Below are positions 11,264-23,083 of a DNA stretch of 64,000 nt, piece after piece. The stretch's first letter is position 1. Every line of letters starts with the position of its first letter. Position numbers and translations under genes: made by a program. Under the pieces are notes generated by a model, which saw only the letters and a program-made list of their open reading frames with translations, made no database searches and was not told the DNA's origin. The stretch comes from Carnegiea gigantea (Eukaryota > Streptophyta > Magnoliopsida > Caryophyllales > Cactaceae). The stretch is taken from NCBI GenBank assembly GCA_029747015.1, contig JAKOGI010002788.1, positions 22,129 to 86,128 on the forward strand, read 5' to 3'.

Positions 11264-12670
11264 TCAATCAGAAAAGAGGTAGAGATACTCAAAAGTAGCC
11301 AGGAAGTGGGTCATCGGCCAAGAAATGTAATCATCATGAATGACCAGTCGAGGCAAATCAGAGGATCCTAAGTCCACTAGTCCTTTAAGGTCAATATGTG
11401 TATGAGTCTGGTCTAAATCAAAATTTTCTGGAGCAACATTCGCAGAGTCAACAAAGTTAGACTTGCAAGATTCAAAAAGGAGGTCAGCTTGGATTGAGTC
11501 AAAAGAAAAAGATTCATATTTAACACGCAGATCCACTTCCAACCCCACATGGGAATCGAAAGTGAATGAGTCATATTCAACAGAGAATGACTCATGAGGT
11601 ATTAGAGGGTCAAAAGAGAATGATTCATATTCAATACAAAAACCCTCATCAAGACTTGAAGTAATATCAAACCCACATGAAAAAGATTCATATTCCACAG
11701 GCAGAATAGCATCAACAAAGTCCAAAATGGTGGGTTCAATGTCCTTTTCACATGACTCCTGTGAAATAGCATTTGAGTCATCTAAATCACGAAGCTCAAC
11801 TACAGATGGGATGCTCATATCTAACTCACCAGTATTCTCAGATTCCTAACCCTCCTTAGACTCAGAAAATTCATCAAAAATGGTGAGTGGGTTGGCATAA
11901 ACTAGGACGTTTTCAATGATATCCTTATGGGAGTTAGTGTGGGGTGTAAGGTCGGGAGATAGAGACATAGGGAGATCATCCTCTTATTCTAGACTAGGCA
12001 AAGACAGATCATTATTCAAGCTAGATCTAGAATGATAAGAGGGCTCAAAATCCTCATAAAGACTAACTTCAAGTTTAGGAGATCGTAAACTACAGTCACG
12101 CTGATTACAATTCTCTCTACTTTGGGTAACACCGTGAGAATATTTAGTAATTTGCACTTTCATGGTCTCTGTCATTTTAGCAGTTAATTCATTAATTCTC
12201 TTCTCAACACTAGCACATTGAGCATCAAAATAGTCACGACATGGACAAGAACAAGCATCATGAGCAGAAGATTCACAATAATCACACCAAACAGGAGGCA
12301 CAGAAGCATAAGAGGAGTCATACGAATCTATAAAATGACCTCGGGTGTAAGGATTAGCATAAAAAGCAGACTCAGCATGAGTTGGGTACTTTAAGTTCAT
12401 TTTAGCTTGTTCAAACTTATAAGTATCCCAATCTAACCTTTCAAAGAAATCCCAAACCTCATCTTGAAATCTAAACAACAATCCTAGCAAACCCCCTCAC
12501 CACATGGACTCAACAATACCCCTAAATTCAGCATTTAGACCCAAAACAATGGCCTCACAAATTTCCCATTTCTCAAAAGGTTGATTCAACTGAGCATGGT
12601 CATCGTTAAGTCTAGACAAATAACGCCAGAAAGATTCATGCTCATATTGTGGGAATTTAAACACTCGCAT
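11264..12670 (-). pseudogene. Gag-like protein of array A, unit 1 (interrupted)
   Basis: One frame of 469 codons runs from ATG 12670 down to 11264 on the minus strand, with three internal stops: TGA at 12497-12499, TAA at 11984-11986 and TAG at 11846-11848. The N-terminal part (FPQYEHESFWRYLSRLND, then DEVWDFFERL) resembles the capsid-like gag domain of plant Ty3/gypsy elements. A canonical CX2CX4HX4C zinc knuckle lies at residues 129-142 (CDYCESSAHDACSC). The C-terminal third, from about residue 285, is acidic and repeats a YESFSFD-like motif four or five times. The TGA at 12497 is absent from unit 2, which reads Ser there; the other two stops are shared. Gag would package element RNA. The start could lie further upstream. 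Confidence 0.75.
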
Positions 12671-13308
12671 TCTTGAATTCTCTTTTTTTGGGGGGCAAAA
12701 TCGAATTTTTCACTTTTTAGGATTTGCCCTTTTTTTGTTTAAGGTTTTTTTTTTTTGATTGAAAGAAAAATGACTCTAGGACACTAATCACGAACTAATC
12801 ACTAAAACAAAACATGAGACTGAAATAAGCAAGTTAAGTATACAAAATAAACCAACAAAAATAAAACAAGATTACCAAAAGAAAAAGACCAAAACGACAA
12901 AGCATAAACACTAAGCGTGAGCATCATTTTTTTTTTTTAGGATAACAAAAATAGAAAACAGAAAATAAACTAAAACAAAAATAGAAAATAAACTAAAACC
13001 CTAAACAAGCAAAGACTAACCAGAAAGTTGCTTTGTTTTTTTTGTCCCCCTACACAAAAACCAAATTGGTTAGAACAGCAAAAATCACACCAAAATAACA
13101 TCTAAAAATTGAAATGAAACTAATCTAAACAACAAGAATCAAAACATGAACTTACTTCAACAATCGAAAGTAATCTAAACGAAATTACTAAAACAAAATA
13201 AAAACTCAAACGAAACCTATTAAAACGAAAATAAAACTAAAACGAAATTGATGCAAATGACTCGAATAACTAAAATACGACTCGAAGCAACCTAATCTCA
13301 CAACGCCA
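12671..13308 (-). other. Array A unit 1: 5' leader between PBS and gag
   Basis: About 640 bp, A-rich on the plus strand with poly-T/poly-A tracts (12687-12756, 12928-12937) and no supported gene. In element sense it is the untranslated leader where packaging signals would lie, but none can be recognised by eye. Confidence 0.5.
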
Positions 13309-13326
13309 TCCCCGGCAACGGTACCA
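13309..13326 (-). promoter_or_regulatory. Primer binding site, tRNA-Asp type, unit 1
   Basis: The plus strand reads TCCCCGGCAACGGTACCA, matching 16 of 18 bases of the plant tRNA-Asp 3' end including CCA; the mismatch is TA for CG in the GGCGCC part. It lies 6 bp from LTR2 and fixes the minus orientation. A tRNA-Asp-type site is common in the Athila/Tat side of Ty3/gypsy. Confidence 0.8.
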
Positions 13327-13332
13327 AAAATT

Positions 13333-14817
13333 TATTGTAAATTTTCCGCAAGCGTACGGTTTAACCGTTGTTGTACTTACGAGTGTCGTCCTCAGGGATG
13401 GTTGTGAAACTAGGTTACTAGCCTGATTAGATTAGCAACTAAGTTGACCTGACACAAACAAAAGATTGCATACTAAAATTTAAAGCACTTCAGTCACAAC
13501 AGAGAACAGAAGAAGAGGAAACCAGAGCCCAAACATTGAACCCAAATTCATATCGTAAACCCAGAAATAGAATGCAAGGTAAGACATTCGAAATTAGAAC
13601 GGGCAGGACAAAGAACCCAAAATCACTAACGTCCCTACTCATTAGCTTAACCATGAATCAGCCCAAACAACCAAAAGCTAGCAAAACTAAACTGACTAAA
13701 GTTGAATACGACCAGAATGGGGAAAAAGTCAAGAGACTGCAACTTCACCAAATAGAATTCCCGGTGTCCTTCCTCGAACCAAAAATTAAAAATAGGGGAG
13801 GGGAATTTCGCATCCCAGGTCAAACAAATTCAACCCAGATTTCCAGAATTTAGAGTAAACAGAATTTCCAGCAACTAAAATTTCTAGCCAGGCTTAACAG
13901 TTTGCACGCCATAAGGGATTTTGGACAACCCAAAAATCATCGAACAATCCAAACATACACGCACAGAGGAGTCGAAACAGGGGAAAGGGGAAACCCAAAA
14001 TCAATCCAAAAGTGCTAAAATCAAAGCTGAAAATCATGAATGTCAACTCTAAAATGACAAAATCAAAGCCAAAGTACATGAATTTGAAGACTAGGAACAA
14101 ATCTGAAAGTCGAAATTCCAGCCAAGAGGCCCGAAAACTAGCCTTAATTTCTAAAATTGAACTCGAACATCATGCTAAATTTACTCAAGGCTGAAACGAA
14201 AACTAACTAAACCTTAAGAAAAACCTAATTGATACCTCCCTTATGGCCGAGCAACTCTCCATTTGTAGCCCCCCTGACCGCCTTCTGCCCTCCTCCGTTC
14301 ACTACTTCCTTTGTTCCCCTTGTAACCGATGCATTGAAGATGAAATTGATGATGGACTGGTAACTGCTGCAAGGAGGGAGATGAAGAAGCAATGGTATGA
14401 GAGGGGGGGTTCATTTCGGGTGTCTAGGTCAGAAGAAGAAGAAGGAACAAAAAAGGGGGGGAGACTCGAGGTATCTAGGACCAAGAGCAAAAGAGGGAGG
14501 AGAGAGAAAGAAATGGGAGGGGGGAAGGCATGGCCGGGTCACGTGCCGTGCACGTGACAGGGCCCTTTTTTTAATTTTTGTCTTCTTTTTTTTTTTTTTG
14601 GGTTTGTTTTTGTTATTGTTGCTTGGTTCGGGTTTGAATCAACTTGGCCTAGTTCTTCAATTTTCAGCCTTCCTTCATCTTTTTCGCGTCTTTTTCCTAA
14701 ATTATTCAATACCTACAAAACAAAATAAAATCAAATAAAAACCTAAAAATAACAATTATTTCGAGCATAAATTAGGTAGAAAGGTACTGTAGAAATAGCA
14801 CATTTTTAGCGTCAACA
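13333..14817 (-). repeat. LTR2 of array A (middle, shared by both units)
   Basis: 1485 bp, same length as LTR1. Its left end begins TATTGTAAATT like LTR3, not TGTTGTAAATT like LTR1. By eye, its first 120 bp or so side with LTR3 and its last 570 bp side strongly with LTR1. It serves at once as 5' LTR of the left unit and 3' LTR of the right unit. Confidence 0.92.
14538..14558. promoter_or_regulatory. Perfect G-box palindrome in LTR2
   Basis: Same 9+3+9 palindrome as in LTR1 (GTCACGTGC arms, CGT centre), intact. Confidence 0.5.
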
Positions 14818-16510
14818 AATGCCCCCACACCAAAATTTTTCTCGTCCTTGAGTAAAACAAAACGAAAAAGCCTAGAAAAACAAAAGAAAATCCTAACTCA
14901 CTTTCCTAGGAATCACGGTTGCACTCAGCATGCGCAACAAGCCCTTTAAACCCCTAGTGGACGAGTGAGATCTCGTGAGGATTTATAAAAGATATACCCA
15001 CAAAATGTATAAAAGAAAACATAAAAAAAATTCGAAAATCTTTTTTAAAATAAAAAATAACATGTACAAAATCGGAAAAAGATATATACACATTCTAATC
15101 AACTAAATCATCCATGTAGCAAAGATATTGGCATGCATATAAACAAAATGTACTCATCAAGGCTCTCTGCTTCATGAATGACATTAACGCCCTAGCGTTT
15201 TACCCCACTATACATCCAGATTGGGAATCCATCCTAGTGCTTGTGTGCATGTGTATCATCATCCTAGGGCTTAGGCTTGACCAGAATCCCACTTGACTGA
15301 TACAAATTATATTATTGACTGACTTAATAACATAGGAAGCAAGTTTTTCCAGCAGTAGTATTACATCAAAGGGTAACACCCAGTAGCGCATGCCTCAAAT
15401 GGTTACTTGTCATTCTAAATTTATTCCATTTCTTTTCCTTCATTTTTTTTTTTTTTAAGTTTCTCTGTTTCTTTTTTTTTCATTTTTTTTTTTGCATGCA
15501 TTTTTTTCCTCTCTTTTTTTTTTTCTTTTTTTTTCAATAAAACATCAAAGTAATTGTGTCAAAAAAAAACAAGTGGGAGAGCCAATCATGGCAAGCTCAG
15601 GCCTTAAGACAATGAGGATGAAATAAATAGGGATTGGATCACACAGCGATAATGAACAAATGGGGTTAGAATTAGGGTTAAGAATGACACATCGAGGATG
15701 GAGACCTAACATGCACATCATGCATGTATACAAGCTAAAAGTCAAGTGCACGGGATCCAAGCTGATCAGAATAGTACAAAACTTCCCCAAAAACAAAACA
15801 AAAATCTTTTTGGGATTTTTCAAAATTTTCAAAGTGTATTTATTTTTTTTTGGGCAAAATTTCCAGAAAATTTCAAAAAATGGGCACCTCACCCCCACAC
15901 CTAAACTCCACAATGTCCTTATTGTGGGAACTAAGGAGCCAAAAAGCAACACCGAAAATCGAGACAAAACATAAATATATACAAACTCACATAACAAAAC
16001 TAAAGAAAATCAAAGAAATCAAAAACTCACAAAATAAAGTATAAAACAATCCTAGATATCCATAACTTACAAAGAGACACAAAACTGAATACAACCAAGA
16101 GTGATCACAGCCAACACGGCTCAACAAATCCCAAATTTCTCCTCAAGATTGATCGCCCATCACAGCCACAATCCTAAATATCTACAACTAAGAAAAAGAA
16201 AAGAAACAAAAAAAGAAGAGGGAAAAGAAGAGAATGGAACGATCATACCAGGTCAGGTGCAGAATTACACCTAAGCTAAAGCCTCCTGATATAACTAGAG
16301 GCTCATAGAGCGTCAGCCACTCCATCACAATGCATAAGCTGTTATTCAAATCAAAACCCATTAGCACAGGTAGCAGCTTATCATATAAACAAGACCAACT
16401 CTTAAGAAGATGAAACAGGAAACACCAACGAGGTAGAACAAGAAAGAATACATCCACAATTGCAATTCAGCACAAGTAAGGGCCCGTTTCAACTTGTCAA
16501 ATAGGTGGGC
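14818..16510 (-). other. Array A unit 2: PPT and 3' noncoding region
   Basis: Copy of 9569-11263 at +5249, with the PPT at 14818-14835, the same poly-T field near 15440-15530 and the same ACATTGTGGAGTTTAGGTG block near 15910-15928 on the minus strand. Scattered single-base differences from unit 1; no gene supported. Confidence 0.6.
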
Positions 16511-17917
16511 TCAATCAGGAAAGAGGTAGAGATACTCAAAAGTAGCCAGGAAGTGGGTCATCGGCCTAGAAATGTAATCATCATGAATGACCGGTCGAGG
16601 CAAATCAGAGGGTCCTAAGTCCACTAGTCCTTTAAGGTCAATATGTGTATGAGTCTGGTCTAAATCAAAATTTTTTGGAGCAGCATTCGCAGAGTCAACA
16701 AAGTTAGACTTGCAAGATTCAAAAAGGAGGTCAGCTTGGATTGGGTCAAAAGAAAAAGATTCATATTTAACACGTAGATCCACTTCCAACCCCACATGGA
16801 CATCGAAAGTGAATGAGTCATATTCAACAGAGAATGACTCATGAGGTATTAGAGGGTCAAAAGAGAATGATTCATATTCAATACAAAAACCCTCATCAAG
16901 ACTTGAAGTAATATCAAACCCACATGAAAAAGATTCATATTCCACAGGCAGAATAGCATCAACAAAGTCCAAAATGGTGGGTTCAATTTCCTTTTCACGT
17001 GACTCCTGTGAAATAGCATTTGAGTCATCTAAATCATGAAGCTCAACTACAGATGGGATGCTCATATCTAACTCACCAGTATTCTCAGATTCCTAACCCT
17101 CCTTAGACTCAGAAAATTCATCAAAAATGGTGAGTGGGTTGGCATAAACTAGGACATTTTCAATGATATTCTTATGGGAGTTAGTGTGGGGTGTAAGGTC
17201 GGGAGATAGAGACATAGGGAGATCATCCTCTTATTCTAGACTAGGCAAAGACAGATCATTATTCAAGCTAGATCTAGAATGATAAGAGGGCTCAAAATCC
17301 TCATAAAGACTAACTTCAAGTTTAGGAGATCGTAAACTACAGTCACGCTGATTACAATTCTCTCTACTTTGGGTAACACCGTGAGAATATTTAGTAATTT
17401 GCACTTTCATGGTCTCTGTCAGTTTAGCAGTCAATTCATTAATTCTCTTCTCAACACTAGCACATTGAGCATCAAAATAGTCACGACATGGACAAGAACA
17501 AGCATCATGAGCAGAAGATTCACAATAATCACACCAAATAGGAGGCACAGAAGCATAAGAGGAGTCATACGAATCTATAAAATGACTTCGGGAGTAAGGA
17601 TTAGCATAAAAAGCAGACTCAGCATGAGTTGGGTACTTTAAGTTCATTTTAGCTTGTTCAAACTTATAAGTATCCCAAGCTAACCTTTCAAAGAAATCCC
17701 AAACCTCATCTTGAGATCTAGACAACTATCCTAGCAAACCCCCTGACCACATGGACTCAACAATACCCCTAAATTCAGCATTTAGACCCAAACCAATGAC
17801 CTCACAAATTTCCCATTTCTCAAAAGGTTGATTCAACTGAGCACGGTAATCATTAAGTCTAGACAAATAACGCCAGAAAGATTCATGCTCATATTGTGGG
17901 AATTTAAACACTGGCAT
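16511..17917 (-). pseudogene. Gag-like protein of array A, unit 2 (interrupted)
   Basis: This is the second copy of the 469-codon gag frame, from ATG 17917 to 16511, with the same domain order as unit 1: gag-like N-terminus, intact CX2CX4HX4C zinc knuckle, then acidic YESFSFD-like repeats. Stops are TAG at 17726-17728, private to this copy (unit 1 reads Leu at 12477-12479), TAA at 17231-17233 and TAG at 17095-17097, the last two shared with unit 1. Over the 480 bp around the zinc knuckle I count about nine differences between the copies by eye. Shared stops therefore predate the duplication and private stops follow it. Confidence 0.75.
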
Positions 17918-18557
17918 TCTTGAATTCTCTTTTTTTTGGGGGCAAAATCGAATTTTTCACTTTTTAGGATTTGCCATTTTTTTGTTTAAGGTTTTTTTTT
18001 TTTTAATTGAAAGAAAAATGACTCTAGGACGCTAATCACGAACTACTCACTAAAACAAAACATGAGACTGAAATAAGCAAGTTAAGTACACAAAATAAAT
18101 CAACAAAAATAAGACAAGATTACCAAAAGAAAAAGACAAAAACGACAAAGCATAAACACTAAGCATGAGCATCATTTTTTTTTTTTTACGATAACAAAAA
18201 TAGAAAACAGAAAATAAACTAAAACAAAAATAGAAAATAAACTAAAACCCTAAACAAGCAAAGACTAACCAGAAAGTTACTTTGTTTTTTTTGTCCCCCT
18301 ACACAAAAACCAAATTGGTTAGAACAGCAAAAATCACACCAAAATAACGTATAAAAATTGAAATGAAACTAATCTAAACAACAAGAATCAAAACATGAAC
18401 TTACTTCAACAATCGAAAGTAATCTAAACGAAATTACTAAAACAAAATAAAAACTCAAACGAAACCTATTAAAACGAAAATAAAACTAAAACGAAATTGA
18501 TGCAAATGACTCGAATAACTAAAATATGACTCGAAACAACCTAATCTCACAATGCCA
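17918..18557 (-). other. Array A unit 2: 5' leader between PBS and gag
   Basis: Copy of 12671-13308 with the same A/T tracts; nothing coding is seen. Confidence 0.5.
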
Positions 18558-18575
18558 TCCCCGACAACGGTACCA
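18558..18575 (-). promoter_or_regulatory. Primer binding site, tRNA-Asp type, unit 2
   Basis: The plus strand reads TCCCCGACAACGGTACCA. It shares the GGTACC variant with unit 1 and has one more substitution (A for G). Six bp separate it from LTR3. Confidence 0.78.
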
Positions 18576-18581
18576 AAAACT

Positions 18582-20071
18582 TATTGTAAATTTTCCGCAA
18601 GCGTACGGTTTAACCGTTGTAGTACTTATGAGTGTCGTCCTCAGGGATGGTTGTGAAACAAGGTTACTAGCCTGATTAGATTAACAACTAAGGTGACCTG
18701 ACACAAACAAAAGATTGCATACTAAAATTTAAAGCACTTAAGTCATAATGCAGAATAGAAGAAGAGGAAACCAGAGCCCAAACACTGAACCCAAATTCAT
18801 ATCGTAAACCCAGAAACAAAATGCAAGGCAAGACATTCGAAATTAGAACGGGCAGGACAAGGAACCCAAAATCACTAACGTCCCTGCTCATTAGCTTAAC
18901 CATGAATCAGCCCAAACAACCAAAAGCTAGCAAAACTAAACTGACTAAAGTTGAATACGACCAAAATGGGGAAAAAGTCAAGAGACTGCAACTTCACCAA
19001 ATAGAATTCCCTGTGTCCTTACTCGAACCAAAAATTAAAAATAGGGGAGGGGAATTTCGCATCCCAGGTCAAACAAATTCAACCCAGATTTCCAGAATTT
19101 AGAGTAAACAGAATTTCCAGCAACAAAAATTTCTAGCTAGGCTTAACAGTTTGCACGCCACAAGGGATTTTGGACAACCCAAAAATCATCGAACAATCCA
19201 AATATACACGCATAGAGGAGTCGAAACAGGGGAAAGGGAAAACCCAAAATCAATCCAAAAGTGCCGAAATCAAAGCTGAAAATCATGAATGTCAACTCTA
19301 AAATGACAAAATCGAAGCCAAAGTACATGAATTTGAAGACTAGGAACAAATCTGAAAGTCGAAATTCAAGCCAAGAAGCCCGAAAACTAGCCCTAATTTC
19401 TAAAATTGAACTCGAACATCATGCTAAATTTACTCAAGGCTGAAACGAAAACTAACTAAACCTTAAGAAAAACCTAATTGATACCTCCCTTATGGCCAAG
19501 CAACTCTCCATTTGTAGCCCCCGTGGTCGCCTTCTACCCTCCTCCATTCACTACTTCCTTTGTTCCCCTTGTAACCGATGCATTGAAGATGAAATTGATG
19601 ATGGACTGGTAACCGTTGCAAGGAGGGAGATGAAGAAGCAATGGTGTGAGAGGGGGGGTTCATTTCGTGTGTCTAGGTTAGAAGAAGAAGAAGGAACAAA
19701 AAAGGGGGGGAGACTCGGGGTATCTGGGACTGAGACCAAAAGAGGGAGGAGAGAGAAAGAAATGGGAGGGGGGAAGGCATGGCCGGGTCACGTGCCGTGC
19801 ATGTGACTGGGCCCTTTTTTTTAATTTTTGTCTTCTTTAATTTTTTTTTTGGGGGGTTTGTTTTTGTTATTGTTGCTTGGTTCGGGTTTGAATCAACTTA
19901 GCCCAGTTCTTCAATTTTCAGCCTTTCTTCATCTTTTTCGCCTCTTTTTCCCAAATTATTCAATACCTACAAAACAAAATAAAATCAAATAAAAACCTAA
20001 AAATAACAATTATTTCGAGCATAAATTAGGTAGAAAGGTACTGTAGAAATAGCGCATTTTTAGCGTCAACA
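18582..20071 (-). repeat. LTR3 of array A (5' LTR in element sense)
   Basis: 1490 bp. The plus strand starts TATTGTAAATT and ends CGTCAACA, directly followed by the right ACTAT duplication. It differs most from the other two in its right half (about two dozen private differences by eye). Confidence 0.92.
19787..19807. promoter_or_regulatory. G-box palindrome in LTR3, one arm mutated
   Basis: GTCACGTGC CGT GCATGTGAC: the right G-box core has changed from CACGTG to CATGTG, so only one G-box remains. Confidence 0.45.
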
Positions 20072-20076
20072 ACTAT
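20072..20076. repeat. Target-site duplication ACTAT, right
   Basis: Second copy of the 5-bp duplication flanking array A; element B resumes here. Confidence 0.85.
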
Positions 20077-21199
20077 GATTAGTGGATGAGACCTTGTCTG
20101 GCTGAAAATATAAAACTTAATGCTTGTTAGGAGCTAAAACAATCTTATAGGTGAGTTTGAGTTTTTTCTTTTTGTTTCCTTATTGTTCAAGGTCTACTTG
20201 TGTTTTAAAGTGTGATTCTTCAGTTGATTTTTTGGCTATTGTGGTTAGTGGTGGTTTTGAAGGTACCTTCAAAGTTGGATTGTTGGGGTTATGTGCAAAA
20301 GCTCTCCTCATGTTGTCGGGTTGTATTATTTTTTTTTTCCTCCATTTCTCTCTTTATTATTATCTTTTACATTGAGGACAATGTAAGGTTTAGGTATAGC
20401 GGAAGGCAAAATGAAAATTTCAAGGAAAATTAAACTTGAAAATCTTAAGGTGAATTTGTTTTGGGGAAGAGCTTGAGTATTCTGATTATATATGTTCTAC
20501 TCTTATTATATGGATTTGATTTATGTGACCCATGCCCGTTGGAGATTATTTTTAGTTTAACTAGTTGAAGGCCAAAACTTTTCACTGTGCTAATGCAACT
20601 ATGTAACTGATTTTGAGTATGAGAGGTAACCCCATTTTCAATGTCATTATAAGTATTTATTAAGTGTTGAGTTCCCCATTGACTTGCAATCAATAAATAA
20701 AATAAATTGAATTAATTAAGTGCTGATTTCGGTATTGATATTTAGGTTTTATCTTTATTCATATCTTTAATAGCCTAAATATATACTAAGTCCTTCTCTG
20801 AGTGTTATCTTTATTCATATTTTTATCCACTCAAGAAAACACATAGAGTCAAGTAACTTTTGAAAAAGTTCAAAAAAAAAAAAAGGAAAGAAAAAGTGAC
20901 TAATAACTTGATTTGGCATTGGGGACTTAATTTTAAAGGTATTCTTGTGATTTTTGTTATGTGGGGTGAAGTTTTACACTTACGGTTTATTATACAGTTT
21001 TATTGTGTGCTTAATTTGCTTGAGTTTTAGCTTATTGATTTAGTTGGCATTGGAAATATTTGATATTGAGTTGTGGGTTGGTAGTGAGTTCATCTGTATG
21101 ATTTTCTTCTCTAATCTTGTTATCTCAATGGGTTGAATGAATATATGCATTATTGTTATCCTTCGCTCGAGGACTAGCAAAGTTTTGGTGTGAGAAACT
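20072..21199 (+). other. Element B 3' noncoding region and PPT
   Basis: This continues the strand interrupted at 8083. The first codons after the junction still resemble the tail that follows gypsy integrase (PCLAENIKLNACQELKQSY, in another frame). A block GAGGACAATGTAAGGTTTAG at about 20374-20393 is shared with elements A and C. The end carries CTCGAGGACTAG and a PPT-like AGTTTTGGTGTGAGA (about 21181-21195) just before the LTR. No intact gene. Confidence 0.65.
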
Positions 21200-23083
21200 T
21201 GATCATTCATATTTTATGTGTAATTATACCATGATTTTTACCAACTTTTAAGCCTTTGAAATATATTTCCACGAGAAAATAATATATAATTCATATAATT
21301 TTCAGGTGAAAATTAAATAAATAAATTTGGACACACAGCTGATCAATTTGACTATGTTTAAGCTCGAATACAAGACCTAGCTCTGAGCAGCTCATGAGTA
21401 GGCCTAGACAACAGCAGCCCACCTATCTCACCACTTCTTGCTCACATTAGCCGTATGGGCCTTGACCAGCGCAGGCTCAGTTCGGTTTTCTGACCCAACT
21501 GGCCGACAACTTACTTCACTCCCCTCTTCCTTTCAATTCAGCTCGTGCGGGCTTGTGTTATGGAGCAATGCAGGCCATCAAGACAACATCAGCCCGTGCC
21601 CCACCTTAGTGCTGCATCCCTATTTCTCTCTCTTCTTCTCTTCCACGCGTGGGCCTGTGCCCAGCTATTGCCGCCCAGAACAACCTACCCTGGCACCTAC
21701 CTAGCCTCTTATCTTCACCTCTCTCCCTTCGATTGGGCCTGCTCCTTTCTATTTGTTGTAGCCCATCAGATAGTGCCCAAACCGTTCCCAGTCATGCCGC
21801 CCCCTAGCAGCTGGGTTGTGCCTGTTCTTTCTCTCATCTCGAAGCCCAGCGCGCCAGCTTTTTACTCCAACAACCAAGTTTTTGCTCTTGTGAGTGAGTT
21901 AAAGATGATCTAGTCAAACATAATAGCTCAAGATTAAGTTTTAGCTAAAGACTAGCCTTTTCTCATGCAAGTCAACAATATAACAACCAAGATATTAATT
22001 GAAATTAATTTTTCATTAATCTTTGGACACCAAGAGGGGCTGAATTTTTACTATAAAATGGGTCAAGCTTGGAGAAAAAAAGATCATCCACTCATCCATC
22101 ACTTATCCAAGCATTCTTCCATTCTCTCATCTTCCATCTTTCATTTTTCAAAGGGAGTTTTTGTAAAGCAAGATCATTTAGTTGATGAGTTTAGAAGAAA
22201 ATAAGCTTTGTTGGCTATTTTTCTCTTCTCTTCTCACCTCATTTGTGAGTCAACTTAGAGAGTTTATGCTTAATTGTATAGTTTTTGTAACTGAATATCA
22301 ACAGTTAGGTATATGAAGTGAAATATACCAATGTTGAGATTTTGGCTAGACCAACTTGAATTGTATTTTCACTAACTATGGTTGGCTAAGTTGCTCTTCT
22401 AGGACTAAGATGGATCTTTGATTAACAATACTAATCAATAATTTCTTCTAGGGTTATTTTTGTATCCTACATTGCATAATTTTGAGTTTAAATTTGATAC
22501 TAACCTATTTATAGATTTTAATACTATTGTTTATTGATGTTGACTGCAATATTTTAATTTGCTATCTCAATTATGTATTAAACCTTGTCGGCTAATATTA
22601 TGTTGTGCAATTGGGCGTAAAATTATAATTGTTGAAGTTGAATAATTTACGCTAAAAATTAGATGAGTTATGTCTAAAAAGAGTAATCCATGGTAACTAC
22701 TAGATAAATAATATCATTTGATAACTATAATTCATCCTTCTAATTCATGGCTTGGTGCTTGTAACTTAGGTTGAACAAGAAACTAATTGAATTTTCATTT
22801 GAGTTAGAAATTCAATATTTGTATCATGCGTGAAATCCAAAGTCCTAGATCTTTTTATAATTTGATTCCTCTCTATTTTCTCAACTCATTTGCTTTTCTT
22901 TTGTTTCTTTGATTTATATTTTAGTTAAACTCCTCCCTTGAATTATTCTTTTTAATTGAAAAAGCTAATTTTGAAGTTGTTATATTTCTCATGAGATCGA
23001 TACCCTATGTTCACTAGTCTGCAATTGATCTTAGGCACTTGCAAGTAAAAAGGGTTTTAAAATTAAACATGAAATCTACATCA
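21200..23083 (+). repeat. 3' LTR of element B (Ty3/gypsy)
   Basis: Begins TGATCATT right after the PPT-like tract and ends TACATCA, so the ends form TGAT...ATCA. The last 100 bp hold the GATCGATACCCTA and GGCACTTGCAAGT type sequence common at the 3' side of Athila-like LTRs. Open frames at 21438-21913 are only a pyrimidine- and Cys/Pro-rich tract with no family resemblance. No second LTR copy is in the window to prove the borders. Confidence 0.6.

Larger units (their letters stand above)
8084..20071 (-). mobile_element. Tandem LTR retrotransposon array A (LTR-int-LTR-int-LTR), non-autonomous Ty3/gypsy
   Basis: Three LTRs (8084-9568, 13333-14817, 18582-20071) alternate with two internal regions of equal length (9569-13332 and 14818-18581, 3764 bp each), so unit starts are exactly 5249 bp apart. 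Orientation is minus: a tRNA-Asp-type primer binding site sits left of LTR2 and LTR3 in plus coordinates, and a purine-rich GTGTGGGGGCA tract adjoins the other end of each internal region. The whole array is bounded by a single ACTAT duplication and interrupts element B. Each internal region encodes only a gag-like frame, broken by stops; I see no protease, reverse transcriptase, RNase H or integrase. It would depend on enzymes of another element. Confidence 0.92.

Noticed and set aside
13309..13326. Possible tRNA-Asp gene fragment
   Set aside because: Only the 3' 18 bases match and they abut an LTR end, which is the signature of a primer binding site; no cloverleaf is present.
9053..20071. 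Tandem array as two head-to-tail independent insertions
   Set aside because: Only one ACTAT duplication exists, at the outer borders, and the unit period is exact, which favours LTR-LTR recombination.
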